Shown here one piece after another: positions 24,648 to 33,030 of a stretch of DNA of 64,000 bases (positions are counted from its first letter, which is position 1; the number at the start of each line of letters is the position of its first letter). Below the pieces are notes generated by a model. It was not told the DNA's origin, searched no databases, and was given only the letters and a program-made list of their open reading frames with translations. The DNA is from Micromonospora vinacea (GTDB lineage: Bacteria > Actinomycetota > Actinomycetes > Mycobacteriales > Micromonosporaceae). The stretch is taken from positions 4,278,001 through 4,342,000 of the forward strand of contig NZ_JADOTY010000001.1 in the NCBI RefSeq assembly GCF_015751785.1, in the 5' to 3' direction. The translations under genes were made by a program, and so were the position numbers.

Positions 24648-25333
24648 TCCGGTGCCACCAGCCGGAATCCGACCCCCCGCACGGTGCGCAGGTAGCGCGG
24701 CTTCGCCGCGGACTCGCCCATCTTTCTGCGGAGCCAGTACAGGTGAACGTCGATGGTCTGATCCTCGCCGACCGATGGCTGCCGCCATACCTCCTCCAAG
24801 AGTTCCCGGCGGGACACTACCCGCCCAGGTCGTGCGGCGAGATACGCCAGCAGGTCGAATTCCTTGCGGGTCAGCGCCAGCGGCTCCCCGTCGAGCTGGG
24901 CGCTGCGCTCGCCCACGTCCACCCGCAGCCCGCCGACGCTGTGCACCGCGGGCTGCACGGACCGACTGGCCCGACCGGCCCGCCGCAGCACCGTGGTGAT
25001 CCGGGCGTCCAGGTGCGCCCCGGTGAACGGCTTGACCATGTAGTCGTCGGCGCCGGCGCGCAGGAGCTTGACCACCGACTGCTCGTCGTCGCGGGCCGTG
25101 GCGATGATGATCGGCACGTCGGTGATGCCGCGCAGCATCCGCAGCGCGTCCGAGCCGTCCAGGTCGGGCAGGCCGAGGTCGAGCACCACCAGGTCGGGTG
25201 TCTCCGCGGCGACCCGACGCAGGGCGTCCAACGCCGTACCCACGGCGTGCACGGCATGCCCCCGGTCGGTGAGGGACCGCAGCATCGCGCCGCGTACGAC
25301 GTGATCGTCTTCGACCAGGAGCACGGAGGCCAC
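24644..25333 (-). CDS. OmpR-family response regulator
   Basis: 229 residues. Receiver domain: acidic pair EDD near residue 8, phospho-acceptor Asp in VVLDLGLPDLDGS near 52, Thr in ATARDD and Lys in VKPF. The C-terminal winged helix ends LRTVRGVGFRLV, the OmpR/PhoB signature, with LTRKEFDLLAYLAARPGRVVSR before it. GTG 25333 is placed at the usual distance from the first strand ASVLLVEDD; the -10 box TACGGT is 6 bases upstream, implying a leaderless transcript. The stop overlaps the likely CTG start of the kinase. The signal is unknown. Confidence 0.92.
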   Translation of the reverse strand: MASVLLVEDDHVVRGAMLRSLTDRGHAVHAVGTALDALRRVAAETPDLVVLDLGLPDLDGSDALRMLRGITDVPIIIATARDDEQSVVKLLRAGADDYMVKPFTGAHLDARITTVLRRAGRASRSVQPAVHSVGGLRVDVGERSAQLDGEPLALTRKEFDLLAYLAARPGRVVSRRELLEEVWRQPSVGEDQTIDVHLYWLRRKMGESAAKPRYLRTVRGVGFRLVAPD

Positions 25334-25339
25334 GACAAG

Positions 25340-25345
25340 ACCGTA
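25340..25345 (-). promoter_or_regulatory. -10 box of the two-component operon
   Basis: On the minus strand TACGGT is followed by 6 bases (CTTGTC) and then the GTG of the response regulator, the spacing expected for a leaderless mRNA. No strong -35 seen. Confidence 0.5.
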
Positions 25346-25406
25346 CTTGGCCTGGCAAGTTGATCGCGTTGCGGCGTGCCTGGCGACCGGGCAAGCTGGT
25401 ACGACG

Positions 25407-26327
25407 ATGTCGTTCACCCTGTTCGCCGATGCCCGCCTGGCGCTCGCCCGGGACAGCCTCGCCGGTCTCTCCACCGGCGACGCGCTCGGCGCGCAGTACT
25501 TCCTGCCGACGCCGGCGCCAGTGGACCTCGCCACCGACGCCCTACCGTCGGCGCCCTGGGAATGGACCGACGACACCGAGATGGCCTGCTCGGTCCTCGC
25601 CCAGTTGGCCGACTCCGGCGGCATCGACCGGGACCGGCTGGCCCTCTCCTTCGCCCAGCGGTGCACTGAGCGCCGAGGCTACGGCGCGGGCGCGATGCTG
25701 ATCCTGGGGCTGATCCGTGACGGCACCCCGTGGCCGCTGGCCGCCGCCTCCGCCTTCGACGGGCAGGGCTCCTGCGGCAACGGCGCGGCGATGCGGGTCG
25801 GCCCGCTGGGCGCGTACTTCGCCGACTCGACAGCGCGCGCCGCGGCGCAGGCCCGCGCCTCCGCGGAGGTGACGCACGCCCACCCGGAGGGGATCGCCGG
25901 TGCGGTCGCGGTCGCCGTCGCCGCCGCGCTGGCCGCCCGGGCCCGCCTCGACGGGCACCGGCCGCCGCCGGAGCGGCTGCTCGCCGGGATCGCCGCCGTG
26001 CTCGACCCGGGCACCGCTGTGCACCGGGGCGTACTCCGGGCCGCCGGGTTGCTCGGCCGGCCGCTGCCCCGGGTGGTGGCGGCGCTCGGCAACGGCTCCC
26101 GGGTGACCGCCCAGGACACCGTCGGGTTCACCCTCTGGGTGGCCGCCACCCACCTCGACGACTATCCGGCGGCCATCGAGACGTGCGTACGGGCCGGTGG
26201 GGACGTGGACACCACGTCGGCCATCGCAGGGGCGGTGGTGGCGGCGCACACCGGCGTCGGCACCCCGGGCGGGGTGCCCGAGAAGTGGCTGGCCGCCCGG
26301 GAACCGCTACCTACCTGGCTCCCCTGA
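25407..26327 (+). CDS. ADP-ribosylglycohydrolase family protein
   Basis: 306 residues of the DraG/ARH all-helical fold. Metal-binding motifs in order: GDALGAQY near residue 24, WTDDTEMA near 51, GSCGNGAAMRVGPLG near 122, and GGDVDTTSAIAGA near 270, which together coordinate the two Mg ions. The family removes ADP-ribose from proteins, DNA or small molecules; the target here is unknown. ATG 25407 has no strong ribosome site. Divergent from the two-component operon. Immediately followed by a minisatellite. Confidence 0.9.
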   Translation: MSFTLFADARLALARDSLAGLSTGDALGAQYFLPTPAPVDLATDALPSAPWEWTDDTEMACSVLAQLADSGGIDRDRLALSFAQRCTERRGYGAGAMLILGLIRDGTPWPLAAASAFDGQGSCGNGAAMRVGPLGAYFADSTARAAAQARASAEVTHAHPEGIAGAVAVAVAAALAARARLDGHRPPPERLLAGIAAVLDPGTAVHRGVLRAAGLLGRPLPRVVAALGNGSRVTAQDTVGFTLWVAATHLDDYPAAIETCVRAGGDVDTTSAIAGAVVAAHTGVGTPGGVPEKWLAAREPLPTWLP

Positions 26328-26352
26328 TCCCCGGGGATCCCTGGCCAACCGG

Positions 26353-26491
26353 GCTGCGCCTGCGCTGCGCCTGCGCTGCGCCTGCGCTGCGCCTGCGCTG
26401 CGCCTGCGCTGCGCCTGCGCTGCGCCTGCGCTGCGCCTGCGCTGCGCCTGCGCTGCGCCTGCGCTGCGCCTGCGCTGCGCCTGCGCTGCGC
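26353..26491. repeat. 11-bp tandem repeat (minisatellite)
   Basis: About 12.6 head-to-tail copies of the unit GCGCTGCGCCT, essentially without mismatch, in the space between the ADP-ribosylglycohydrolase stop and the convergent YcnI-like gene. Because 11 is not a multiple of 3, all frames read through as repetitive peptides (period 11 residues); none looks like a gene. Confidence 0.95.
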
Positions 26492-26493
26492 AC

Positions 26494-26636
26494 GATCAAC
26501 TCGGCTTCCTGAAAATCGGGCCGTCCGCGCGGCTTGGATGCCGCGGTTTCCGGAAAGCCGAGTGGATCACCGCTAGATCGGGTTGTCCGTGCGGCTTGGA
26601 TGCCACGGTTTCCGGGAACCCGAGTGGATCAGCGCG
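26494..26636. repeat. 62-bp direct repeat with GATC-flanked palindrome
   Basis: Two adjoining copies with period 62 (26516-26577 and 26578-26636) share blocks such as GCGGCTTGGATGCC and CCGAGTGGATCA. The block GATCAACTCGGCTT at 26494 pairs with AAGCCGAGTGGATC ending at about 26568, giving a hairpin. The second copy contains the stop codon of the YcnI-like gene. Confidence 0.85.
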
Positions 26637-27528
26637 ATGCAGCGGGAACAGCGGGCTGCGGGTTGGCTGGCGTCGGGTCTGGCGTTGCGGTGTCGTCTCC
26701 GCGGCCGGTTATCTCGGCCAGCGTCGCGGCCTCGTCCGGGCCGCCGGTCACCTCGGCGAGCGCGGTGGCCTCGTCCGGGTCGCGTCGGCGCCACCGGCTG
26801 ACCAGCCAGCCGATCGCCGCGCCGCCGCCCAGGCCGGCGAGCAGGCCGGCGGCCAGCATCCCGTCGGCGCTGCCCTCGTCGGTACCGCCCGATCGGGCCG
26901 GCGGCGCGGCGTCCGCACCGTCGCCCGCGGCGGTCGGTGCGCCAGCCGCCGGGCCACCGTGCCCGCCGTGTGCGGCCGGACCCGCCGCGCCGGGCGCCGC
27001 CGGCAGCAGGGTGAGGGTCGGGGCCCGGTGCGGACCGGCGGCGTCCGCCCACCGGACCACAGTGCCGTCGGCGTACGTCTGGACGACCTCGAAGGTGAGC
27101 CGCTCGGCCTGCGGCATCGGCCCCATGGAGAGCGCCAACCGGGCCGGTCCGCTGTCACTCGCGCCGACCCGGACCCAGGTCACCGCTGTGGTCACAGTGC
27201 TCACCCCGGCGGAGTGGATGCCGGCCACCGGCTTGTCCAGGGTGCGGGAGCTGATCCGGGGCGCCCAACCGTTCACCGACATGGGGTAGACCTCGGCGAT
27301 CGGCGCGTCGGCCGGCAGCCGGACCTCGATCTGTTTGGTCTTCGTGCCGGCCCGCTCCTCCGGAACGCTGAATTCCAGCCGCACCGCGTCGCCCTGCCGG
27401 GCCTCGGTCGGGGTGGTCGTCACGTCCGCCGCGTACGCCGCGCCGGGCCAGAGCAGCAGCCCAGCGGCGGTCACCGCGGTCGCCGCCACGATCCGCCGCC
27501 GACGGCCACCGCCGTACGTGCTCGCCAT
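26629..27528 (-). CDS. YcnI-like (DUF1775) membrane-anchored protein
   Basis: 299 residues. A signal peptide (RRRRIVAATAV to AYA near 33), then a DUF1775 beta-sandwich (about 35-190) with the family segments EVRLPADAPIAEVYPMSVNGW and VTWVR, an Ala/Gly/Pro linker, a membrane helix (GMLAAGLLAGLGGGAAIGWLV) and a basic stop followed by a cytoplasmic tail with a doubled motif (DEATALAEVTG, DEAATLAEITG). YcnI proteins bind copper through an N-terminal His; here the mature start reads ADVTTTP, without that His. ATG 27528 follows a GGGGG stretch. Usually linked to copper handling, but no copper gene is adjacent. Confidence 0.82.
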   Translation of the reverse strand: MASTYGGGRRRRIVAATAVTAAGLLLWPGAAYAADVTTTPTEARQGDAVRLEFSVPEERAGTKTKQIEVRLPADAPIAEVYPMSVNGWAPRISSRTLDKPVAGIHSAGVSTVTTAVTWVRVGASDSGPARLALSMGPMPQAERLTFEVVQTYADGTVVRWADAAGPHRAPTLTLLPAAPGAAGPAAHGGHGGPAAGAPTAAGDGADAAPPARSGGTDEGSADGMLAAGLLAGLGGGAAIGWLVSRWRRRDPDEATALAEVTGGPDEAATLAEITGRGDDTATPDPTPANPQPAVPAASR

Positions 27529-27716
27529 CTCGTGCCCCCATCCGTCTCGACGCGGCCGGCACCGGTTTCCGGCCACACCCTCTAGTTCGGCTGCGAGGCG
27601 CGAAAGGTTCAACGTCGGCGGTAAGGAGGTGCCCTTCCCGGCCGGGGGCGGGGCGACCGATAGCATCGGCAGGAGCCGAGGATCGGCACCGTTTCGTACC
27701 ACTTGGAGGAGTCACC

Positions 27717-29726
27717 GTGTCCGCACCCCGTACCCCCGCCGTGGCCGACCCCGTCGTCGTCGCCGCCGGGACCACGGCGGCCGACGCGGTGGCCGCGGCC
27801 GGACTGCCCGCGAACGGCCCCAAGGCGATCGTCGTGGTCCGCGACCCGCAGGGCCAGCTGCGCGACCTGGACTGGACGCCGGCCGAGGAGACCGTCGTCG
27901 AGCCGGTCAGCCTGGACTCGCCCGACGGGCTCAACGTGCTGCGCCACTCCACCGCGCACGTGCTCGCCCAGGCCGTGCAGGACATCTTCCCCGAGGCCAA
28001 GCTGGGCATCGGCCCGCCCATCGAGAACGGCTTCTACTACGACTTCGACGTCGACAAGCCGTTCCAGCCCGATGACCTCAGCAAGCTCGAGAAGCGCATG
28101 CAGGAGATCATCAAGTCCGGGCAGCGGTTCCGTCGCCGCCGCTTCGGCAGCCTGGACGAGGCGCGCTCCGAGCTGGCCGACGAGCCGTTCAAGCTGGAGC
28201 TGATCGAGGTCAAGGGCGAGGGCCTGGACACCGCCGAGGTGATGGAGGTGGGCGGCGGCGAGCTGACCATCTACGACAACCTCGACGCCAAGGAGGACAA
28301 GGTCTGCTGGTCGGACCTGTGCCGGGGCCCGCACCTGCCGACCACCCGACTGATCGGCGCGTTCAAGCTGATGCGCTCCGCCGCCGCCTACTGGCGGGGG
28401 TCGGAGAAGAACCCCCAACTACAGCGGGTGTACGGCACCGCGTGGCCGACCCGCGACGAGCTCAAGGCGTACCTGAAGCTGTTGGAGGAGGCCGCCCGGC
28501 GCGACCACCGCAAGCTCGGCGCGGACCTCGACCTGTTCAGCTTCCCCGACGAGATCGGTTCCGGCCTGGCGGTCTTCCACCCCAAGGGCGGCATCATCCG
28601 CCGGGAGATGGAGCACTACTCCCGCCAGCGGCACGAGGCCGCCGGGTACGAGTTCGTCAACACCCCGCACATCACCAAGGCGCAGCTGTTCCAGACGTCC
28701 GGCCACCTGCCCTACTACGCGGACACCATGTTCCCGCCCATGCAGCTGGAGGGCGCGGACTACTACCTCAAGGCGATGAACTGCCCGATGCACAACCTGA
28801 TCTTCAGGTCGCGCGGGCGGTCGTACCGGGAGCTGCCGCTGCGGATGTTCGAGTTCGGCACTGTCTACCGGTACGAGAAGTCCGGCGTCGTGCACGGCCT
28901 CACCCGGGTCCGTGGCCTGACCCAGGACGACTCGCACATCTACTGCACCCGCGAGCAGATGGCCGGCGAGCTGTCCACGCTGCTCAGCTTCGTCCTCGAC
29001 CTGCTGCGCGACTACGGCCTGGACGACTTCTACCTGGAGCTGTCGACCCGGGACGACTCGCCCAAGTTCATCGGCGCCGAAGAGGACTGGGCCGAGGCCA
29101 CCGAGGCGCTGCGGACCGCCGCCGCCACCTCTGGCCTGGACCTGGTGCCCGACCCGGGCGGCGCGGCGTTCTACGGGCCGAAGATCTCCGTGCAGGCCCG
29201 CGACGCCATCGGCCGGACCTGGCAGATGTCCACCATCCAGGTCGACTTCAACCAGCCGGAGCGGTTCGCGTTGGAGTACCAGGCCGCCGACGGTAGCCGG
29301 CAACGGCCGGTCATGATCCACCGTGCGCTGTTCGGGTCGATCGAGCGGTTCTTCGGGGTGCTCACCGAGCACTACGCGGGTGCCTTCCCGGCCTGGCTGG
29401 CGCCGGTGCAGGTGGTCGGCATCCCGATCCGCGAGGACCACACCGACTACCTGCACGGCTTCGTCGCGGCGCTGCGCGCCGAGGGCATCCGGGCACAGGT
29501 GGACGCGGGTGACGACCGGATGCAGAAGAAGATCCGGACGGCGCAGCAGCAGAAGGTCCCGTTCATGGTGATCGCTGGCGACGACGACGTGGCCGCCGGC
29601 ACGGTCTCGTTCCGCTACCGCGACGGCTCCCAGCGCAACGGGGTGCCGGTCGCCGAGGCGGTGACCCACGTGCTGGACGTGGTCAGCTCGCGGACCAACA
29701 TCGGCCCCTCCGCCGCCGCCGAGTAG
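27717..29726 (+). CDS. thrS: threonyl-tRNA synthetase
   Basis: 669 residues, full-length class II synthetase. N-terminal TGS-like region, then the editing domain with HSTAHVLAQAV near 79 (HxxxH type) and its CRGPHLP Cys motif near 201. The catalytic core has the zinc ligands in MNCPMHNL and GVVHG, motif 2 GTVYRYEKSG and motif 3 MIHRALFGSIERFF. The C-terminal anticodon-binding domain has MQKKIRTAQQQKVPFM. It charges tRNA-Thr. GTG start with TTGGAGGA upstream. It begins a region whose gene order matches thrS-HIT-pgsA-pimA in mycobacteria. Confidence 0.97.
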   Translation: MSAPRTPAVADPVVVAAGTTAADAVAAAGLPANGPKAIVVVRDPQGQLRDLDWTPAEETVVEPVSLDSPDGLNVLRHSTAHVLAQAVQDIFPEAKLGIGPPIENGFYYDFDVDKPFQPDDLSKLEKRMQEIIKSGQRFRRRRFGSLDEARSELADEPFKLELIEVKGEGLDTAEVMEVGGGELTIYDNLDAKEDKVCWSDLCRGPHLPTTRLIGAFKLMRSAAAYWRGSEKNPQLQRVYGTAWPTRDELKAYLKLLEEAARRDHRKLGADLDLFSFPDEIGSGLAVFHPKGGIIRREMEHYSRQRHEAAGYEFVNTPHITKAQLFQTSGHLPYYADTMFPPMQLEGADYYLKAMNCPMHNLIFRSRGRSYRELPLRMFEFGTVYRYEKSGVVHGLTRVRGLTQDDSHIYCTREQMAGELSTLLSFVLDLLRDYGLDDFYLELSTRDDSPKFIGAEEDWAEATEALRTAAATSGLDLVPDPGGAAFYGPKISVQARDAIGRTWQMSTIQVDFNQPERFALEYQAADGSRQRPVMIHRALFGSIERFFGVLTEHYAGAFPAWLAPVQVVGIPIREDHTDYLHGFVAALRAEGIRAQVDAGDDRMQKKIRTAQQQKVPFMVIAGDDDVAAGTVSFRYRDGSQRNGVPVAEAVTHVLDVVSSRTNIGPSAAAE

Positions 29727-29795
29727 CGGAACCGCCGTACGGCCCGGCGCGCGCGTGCCGTCCGTCGCGGCTCGCTCGCGGCCCGCGTGCCGCAT

Positions 29796-29867
29796 GATCG
29801 TGCTCGATCCAGGAAGTAGTGGCCTCCCCCACCGGGGAGGCCACTACTTCCATGTTCGAGCGCGATC
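29796..29867. repeat. long palindrome between thrS and the M15 peptidase gene
   Basis: Inner stem: 18 perfect base pairs (29812-29829 with 29834-29851) around a 4-base loop. Outer stem: GATCGTGCTCGA at 29796-29807 with TCGAGCGCGATC at 29856-29867, one mismatch. It sits between convergent genes and can end both transcripts, but it is longer than needed for a terminator. Confidence 0.85.
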
Positions 29868-29889
29868 TTCGCCCGAGGCGGCGCGGGTG

Positions 29890-30618
29890 TCAGATGCCGC
29901 AGTTGGGGGCTGACCAGCCTCCGACGGCCGCCACGTGGGTGTGGTCGTTGTGGTCCGGGTAGCCGGGGCCGAGAATCTGCCCGAAGCCGTGGTTGCGGGC
30001 CTGCTGCGCCAGCCGGCAGAACGACGGGGACCCGACCAGGTCCACCCCGTCGCCGTACAGGTGCCTGCTGTTGGATGCCCCGCCGACCGCGCTGTTGCAG
30101 GCGTAGCTGCGGAAGCTGCTGCTGATCGCGATGGAGACGTCCCCGAGGGCGTGCCGCATGGCCTGGAGTTTCCACATCGAGACGAGGGCGTTGAACCGGG
30201 CGGTGCTCGCCGAGACCGCGCCTCCGGACCAGTCGCTGTTGCACTTGTTCAGCTCGGGGTAGCTGAAGTTGGCCGGGGTGCAGTCGTCGTCCTGGAGGGC
30301 GTAGAGCCTGTTGAACGTCTGTGGGCCGGCGATGCCGTCGGCGGGCAGCCCGTACGCCTGCTGGAAGCGGATCACCGCCGATCGGGTGGCCGGGCCGTAC
30401 GCGCCGTCGAGGGTGAGCACCGCGCCGTAGCCGGGGTAGCCGGCGACCCGGATCTGGAGTTGCCGGACGTCCTCGCCGGAAGCACCCTGGGACAGGGTGC
30501 GTCCCCAGGTGTAGCAGCCGTCCGCCTGGGCCGCGCCGGCAGTGAGGGTGACGCCGGCCACTGTGGTGGCGGCGGTCAACGCCAGTGCCGCGAGGAGCCT
30601 GCCGAGCCGTCGGAACAT
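29890..30618 (-). CDS. secreted peptidoglycan-binding M15-type D-Ala-D-Ala carboxypeptidase
   Basis: 242 residues. Sec signal peptide (FRRLGRLLAALALTAATTVAGVTL, cleavage near AQA-D), a peptidoglycan-binding domain 1 (GEDVRQLQIRVAGYPGYG, DGAYGPATRSAVIRFQQAYGLPADGIAGPQT), and a zinc peptidase domain with SSSFRSYAC, SRHLYGDGVDL and HNDHTHV, the His/Asp/His zinc set of the M15 family like the Streptomyces albus enzyme. It probably trims the terminal D-Ala of stem peptides outside the cell. ATG 30618 was chosen because GGAGGG is 4 bases upstream. Paired direct repeats lie in its upstream region. Confidence 0.92.
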   Translation of the reverse strand: MFRRLGRLLAALALTAATTVAGVTLTAGAAQADGCYTWGRTLSQGASGEDVRQLQIRVAGYPGYGAVLTLDGAYGPATRSAVIRFQQAYGLPADGIAGPQTFNRLYALQDDDCTPANFSYPELNKCNSDWSGGAVSASTARFNALVSMWKLQAMRHALGDVSIAISSSFRSYACNSAVGGASNSRHLYGDGVDLVGSPSFCRLAQQARNHGFGQILGPGYPDHNDHTHVAAVGGWSAPNCGI

Positions 30619-30632
30619 GTAGCCCTCCATCA

Positions 30633-30662
30633 ATGCATGGAAGTACGTGGATGCATGGAAGT
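30633..30662 (-). promoter_or_regulatory. 12-bp direct repeats upstream of the M15 peptidase
   Basis: ATGCATGGAAGT occurs at 30633-30644 and again at 30651-30662, period 18. The location just upstream of the ribosome site suggests a regulator-binding site, though this is inference. Confidence 0.4.
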
Positions 30663-30747
30663 TTCAGGCTTCAGTATTGATCCGTCAAGAACTTGCATCG
30701 CCCGGGTTTCCTGACGGCGGGTGTCGCGGCGCGCCAGCGGGGCTCCG

Positions 30748-30753
30748 TAGGAT
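30748..30753 (+). promoter_or_regulatory. -10 box of the leaderless HIT gene
   Basis: TAGGAT followed by 6 bases (CGGCTC) and the GTG start at 30760. The sequence and spacing are close to the actinobacterial leaderless consensus. Confidence 0.65.
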
Positions 30754-30759
30754 CGGCTC

Positions 30760-31308
30760 GTGACAGGGGCGGAACGGCACACGGACATCGACGGCATGGC
30801 GGACGGCCTGGAGCGGCTCTGGACGCCGCACCGGATGACCTACATCTCCGGCGAGGACCGCCCCGCCGAGGGCTACGAGAAACCCACCGGCTGCCCCTTC
30901 TGCCGGGGCCCTCAGCTGCCTCCGGACGAGAGCCTGGTGGTGGCCCGGGGCGAGCACGTGTTCGTGGTGCTCAACCTCTACCCGTACAACCCGGGGCACC
31001 TGCTGGTCTGCCCCTACCGGCACGTCGCCGACTACACCGACCTGGACGTGCCGGAGACCACCGAACTGGCGTCGTACACCCAGACCGCCATGCGGGTGAT
31101 CCGCAAGGTCAGCAACGCCCACGGCTTCAACCTGGGCATGAACCAGGGCGGGGTGGCCGGCGCCGGCATCGCCGCGCACCTGCACCAGCACGTGGTGCCG
31201 CGCTGGGGCGGCGACGCGAACTTCATGCCGGTGATCGGCCGTACCAAGGTCCTGCCGCAACTGCTCGGCGACACCCGCGACCTGCTCGCCCGCGCCTGGC
31301 CGTCCTGA
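30760..31308 (+). CDS. HIT-family nucleotide phosphorylase/hydrolase
   Basis: 182 residues. The histidine triad HLHQHVVPRW is near residue 147, preceded by LGMNQGGVAGAGIAAH. An N-terminal CPFC motif with a short linker and the LNLYPYNPGHLLVCPYRHVAD block match the actinobacterial group that contains M. tuberculosis Rv2613c, an Ap4A phosphorylase. It likely cleaves diadenosine polyphosphates or nucleotidyl conjugates. In mycobacteria it sits between thrS and pgsA; here the link to pgsA is interrupted by three genes. The GTG start directly follows a leaderless -10 box. Confidence 0.9.
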   Translation: MTGAERHTDIDGMADGLERLWTPHRMTYISGEDRPAEGYEKPTGCPFCRGPQLPPDESLVVARGEHVFVVLNLYPYNPGHLLVCPYRHVADYTDLDVPETTELASYTQTAMRVIRKVSNAHGFNLGMNQGGVAGAGIAAHLHQHVVPRWGGDANFMPVIGRTKVLPQLLGDTRDLLARAWPS

Positions 31309-31348
31309 CCGCCGCCGGCCGCGCCGCGCGACGTCCGCGCCGGACCGG

Positions 31349-31843
31349 TCAGGCGGCGCGCAGCAGCGGAGTGAGCTCCGACCAGCTCTCCACCCGGTGT
31401 ACGCGGGGCAGCAGCGCGGCGTGTGCGGCGACTTCGGCCCGGCGGGGCCGGAACAGGAAGCGGTGCGGCACCGAGTCGAGGTAGCCGAGCACCTCAAGCT
31501 TGTCGTCCACGAAGTGGGTCAGGCCGAGGCGTCGGGCGATCGGCGCCTTGTCCGGTCGGGTGCGGCAGAAGTGCACCCGCTCGACCGGGATGCCGGTGTG
31601 GGCCGGGAAGCCGTGGTGGGCCAACCACTCCCGGGTGCGCCGCTCGGTGGCCTCCCCGCACTTGGACACCAGGTGCACCTCGTCGAAGGCCGGGCCGAGG
31701 GCCGCGAGCGCGTCGAACGCCCCGACGACGGCAGGGGTACGCAGGTAGTTCGCGCCGAAGAAGGAGGTGTCCGCGTCGTCGTCGGCCGGCTCGATGATCA
31801 CTCCGCCGATGTCCACACCGAGCCGTCGCATGGCGTTGATCAT
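31349..31843 (-). CDS. HAD-like protein, possibly without phosphatase activity
   Basis: 164 residues. Rossmann-like HAD core: VDIGGVIIEP at 10-19 in the motif I position, HLVSKCGEATERRTREWL (motif II region with Ser), and KAPIARRLGLTHFVDDKLEVL (motif III/IV with Lys and Asp-Asp). A true HAD phosphatase has DxD at motif I; here Asp11 is followed by Ile-Gly-Gly, so the general acid Asp is missing. It could be a non-catalytic or altered HAD. No good ribosome site; ATG 31843 or the ATG four codons on may start it. Convergent with the HIT gene. Confidence 0.75.
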   Translation of the reverse strand: MINAMRRLGVDIGGVIIEPADDDADTSFFGANYLRTPAVVGAFDALAALGPAFDEVHLVSKCGEATERRTREWLAHHGFPAHTGIPVERVHFCRTRPDKAPIARRLGLTHFVDDKLEVLGYLDSVPHRFLFRPRRAEVAAHAALLPRVHRVESWSELTPLLRAA

Positions 31844-31929
31844 GCCGCACCGTGACCGTCTCCGTGCACCCGCGTGTCCGCCCGCGGAACTGCTACGCCC
31901 CCGCCCGCCCGAGGTGGCACGATCGGCCG

Positions 31930-32988
31930 ATGGCAGTCACGACACGGACGTTGGGGCGCAGCGGCATCGAGGTCAGCGCCCTCGGCATGGGGTGCTGGGC
32001 GATCAGCGGGCCCTGGGCGGAGGGCAACCAGCCGCTGGGCTGGGGCGCTGTCGACGACGACGAGTCGGTGCGGGCGGTACGCCGGGCACTTGATCTGGGC
32101 ATCACCCTCTTCGACACCGCCGACACGTACGGGGCCGGGCACGGTGAGCGGGTGCTCGGTCGCGCCCTCGCCGGTCGCCGCGACGACGCCGTGATCGCCA
32201 CCAAGTGGGGCTACACCTTCGACGAGGCCGCTCGGCAGGCCACCGGCGAGGACGCGTCACCCGCGTACCTGCGCAATGCGGTGACCGCCTCGCTCCGCCG
32301 GCTGGACACCGACCGGATCGACCTCTACCAGCTGCACCTGGCCGACCTTCCGGTCCCCAGGGCGCAGGCGCTGATCGGGACCTGCGAGGACCTGGTGGCC
32401 GAGGGCCTGATCCGCGCGTACGGGTGGAGCACCGACCGCCCCGACCGGGCCGCCGCGTTCGGGCACGCCGCCGCCGGCGCCACCGCCGTGCAACACACGC
32501 TGTCGGTGCTGCGCGACGCCCCCGACCTGCTCGCCGTCTGCGACAAGTACGACCTGGCCAGCGTCAACCGGGGCCCACTCGGGATGGGGCTGCTCACCGG
32601 CAAGTACTCGGCCGGGTCGACGCTGCCCCGCGACGACGTACGTGGGCTGGCGCCGGGCTGGTTGGAGTGGTTCCGGGGTGGCCGGCCGGCACCGGAGTGG
32701 CTGCGCCGGGTCGGCACGGTCCGTGCCGCGCTCACCGCCGACGGGCGCACCCTCGCCCAGGGCGCGTTGGGCTGGATCTGGGCGCGCAGCGGTCGCACCA
32801 TCCCGATCCCGGGCTGCCGTACGGTCGCCCAGGTCGAGGAGAACGCCGCCGCGTTGCACAGGGGCCCGCTGCCGGCGGACCAGTTCGTCGAGGTGGAACG
32901 TCAGCTCGCCGCCGTCCGCACCGCAGCCCTCCGCGACGCCGACCGCCCCCACTGGCCCCGCCCCACCCACCCCACAGTCCACCCGTAG
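31930..32988 (+). CDS. aldo/keto reductase
   Basis: 352 residues, AKR TIM barrel. Catalytic Asp and Tyr in LFDTADTYGAGHGE, Lys in IATKWGY, His in LYQLHLAD; the NADPH part ends IPIPGCRTVAQVEENAAAL. It differs clearly from the AKR at 20.1 kb, and is related to the YajO/Tas-like group. ATG 31930 is used because the AKR fold begins there (VTTRTLGRSGIEVSALGMG) and a weak -10 (CACGAT) lies 6 bases upstream. Substrate unknown. The C-terminus runs into a Pro/His-rich tail. Confidence 0.9.
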   Translation: MAVTTRTLGRSGIEVSALGMGCWAISGPWAEGNQPLGWGAVDDDESVRAVRRALDLGITLFDTADTYGAGHGERVLGRALAGRRDDAVIATKWGYTFDEAARQATGEDASPAYLRNAVTASLRRLDTDRIDLYQLHLADLPVPRAQALIGTCEDLVAEGLIRAYGWSTDRPDRAAAFGHAAAGATAVQHTLSVLRDAPDLLAVCDKYDLASVNRGPLGMGLLTGKYSAGSTLPRDDVRGLAPGWLEWFRGGRPAPEWLRRVGTVRAALTADGRTLAQGALGWIWARSGRTIPIPGCRTVAQVEENAAALHRGPLPADQFVEVERQLAAVRTAALRDADRPHWPRPTHPTVHP

Positions 32989-33030
32989 CCCGCCCCCCGC
33001 TCCGGCCCCGCCCCCGCGCACCGGCCCGCG

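Noticed and set aside
24648..25394. N-terminal extension of the histidine kinase over the whole response regulator gene
   Set aside because: The extra 240 residues are a shadow of the regulator frame; the membrane helix directly after the regulator stop marks the true start region.
26353..26491. CRISPR-like array
   Set aside because: The 11-bp units abut one another with no spacers and there are no cas genes, so it is a tandem repeat.
26197..26512. Frames through the minisatellite (Arg/Cys/Ala repeats or Ala/Gln/Arg repeats)
   Set aside because: They arise from the repeat, which is open in several frames; no ribosome site or conserved end.
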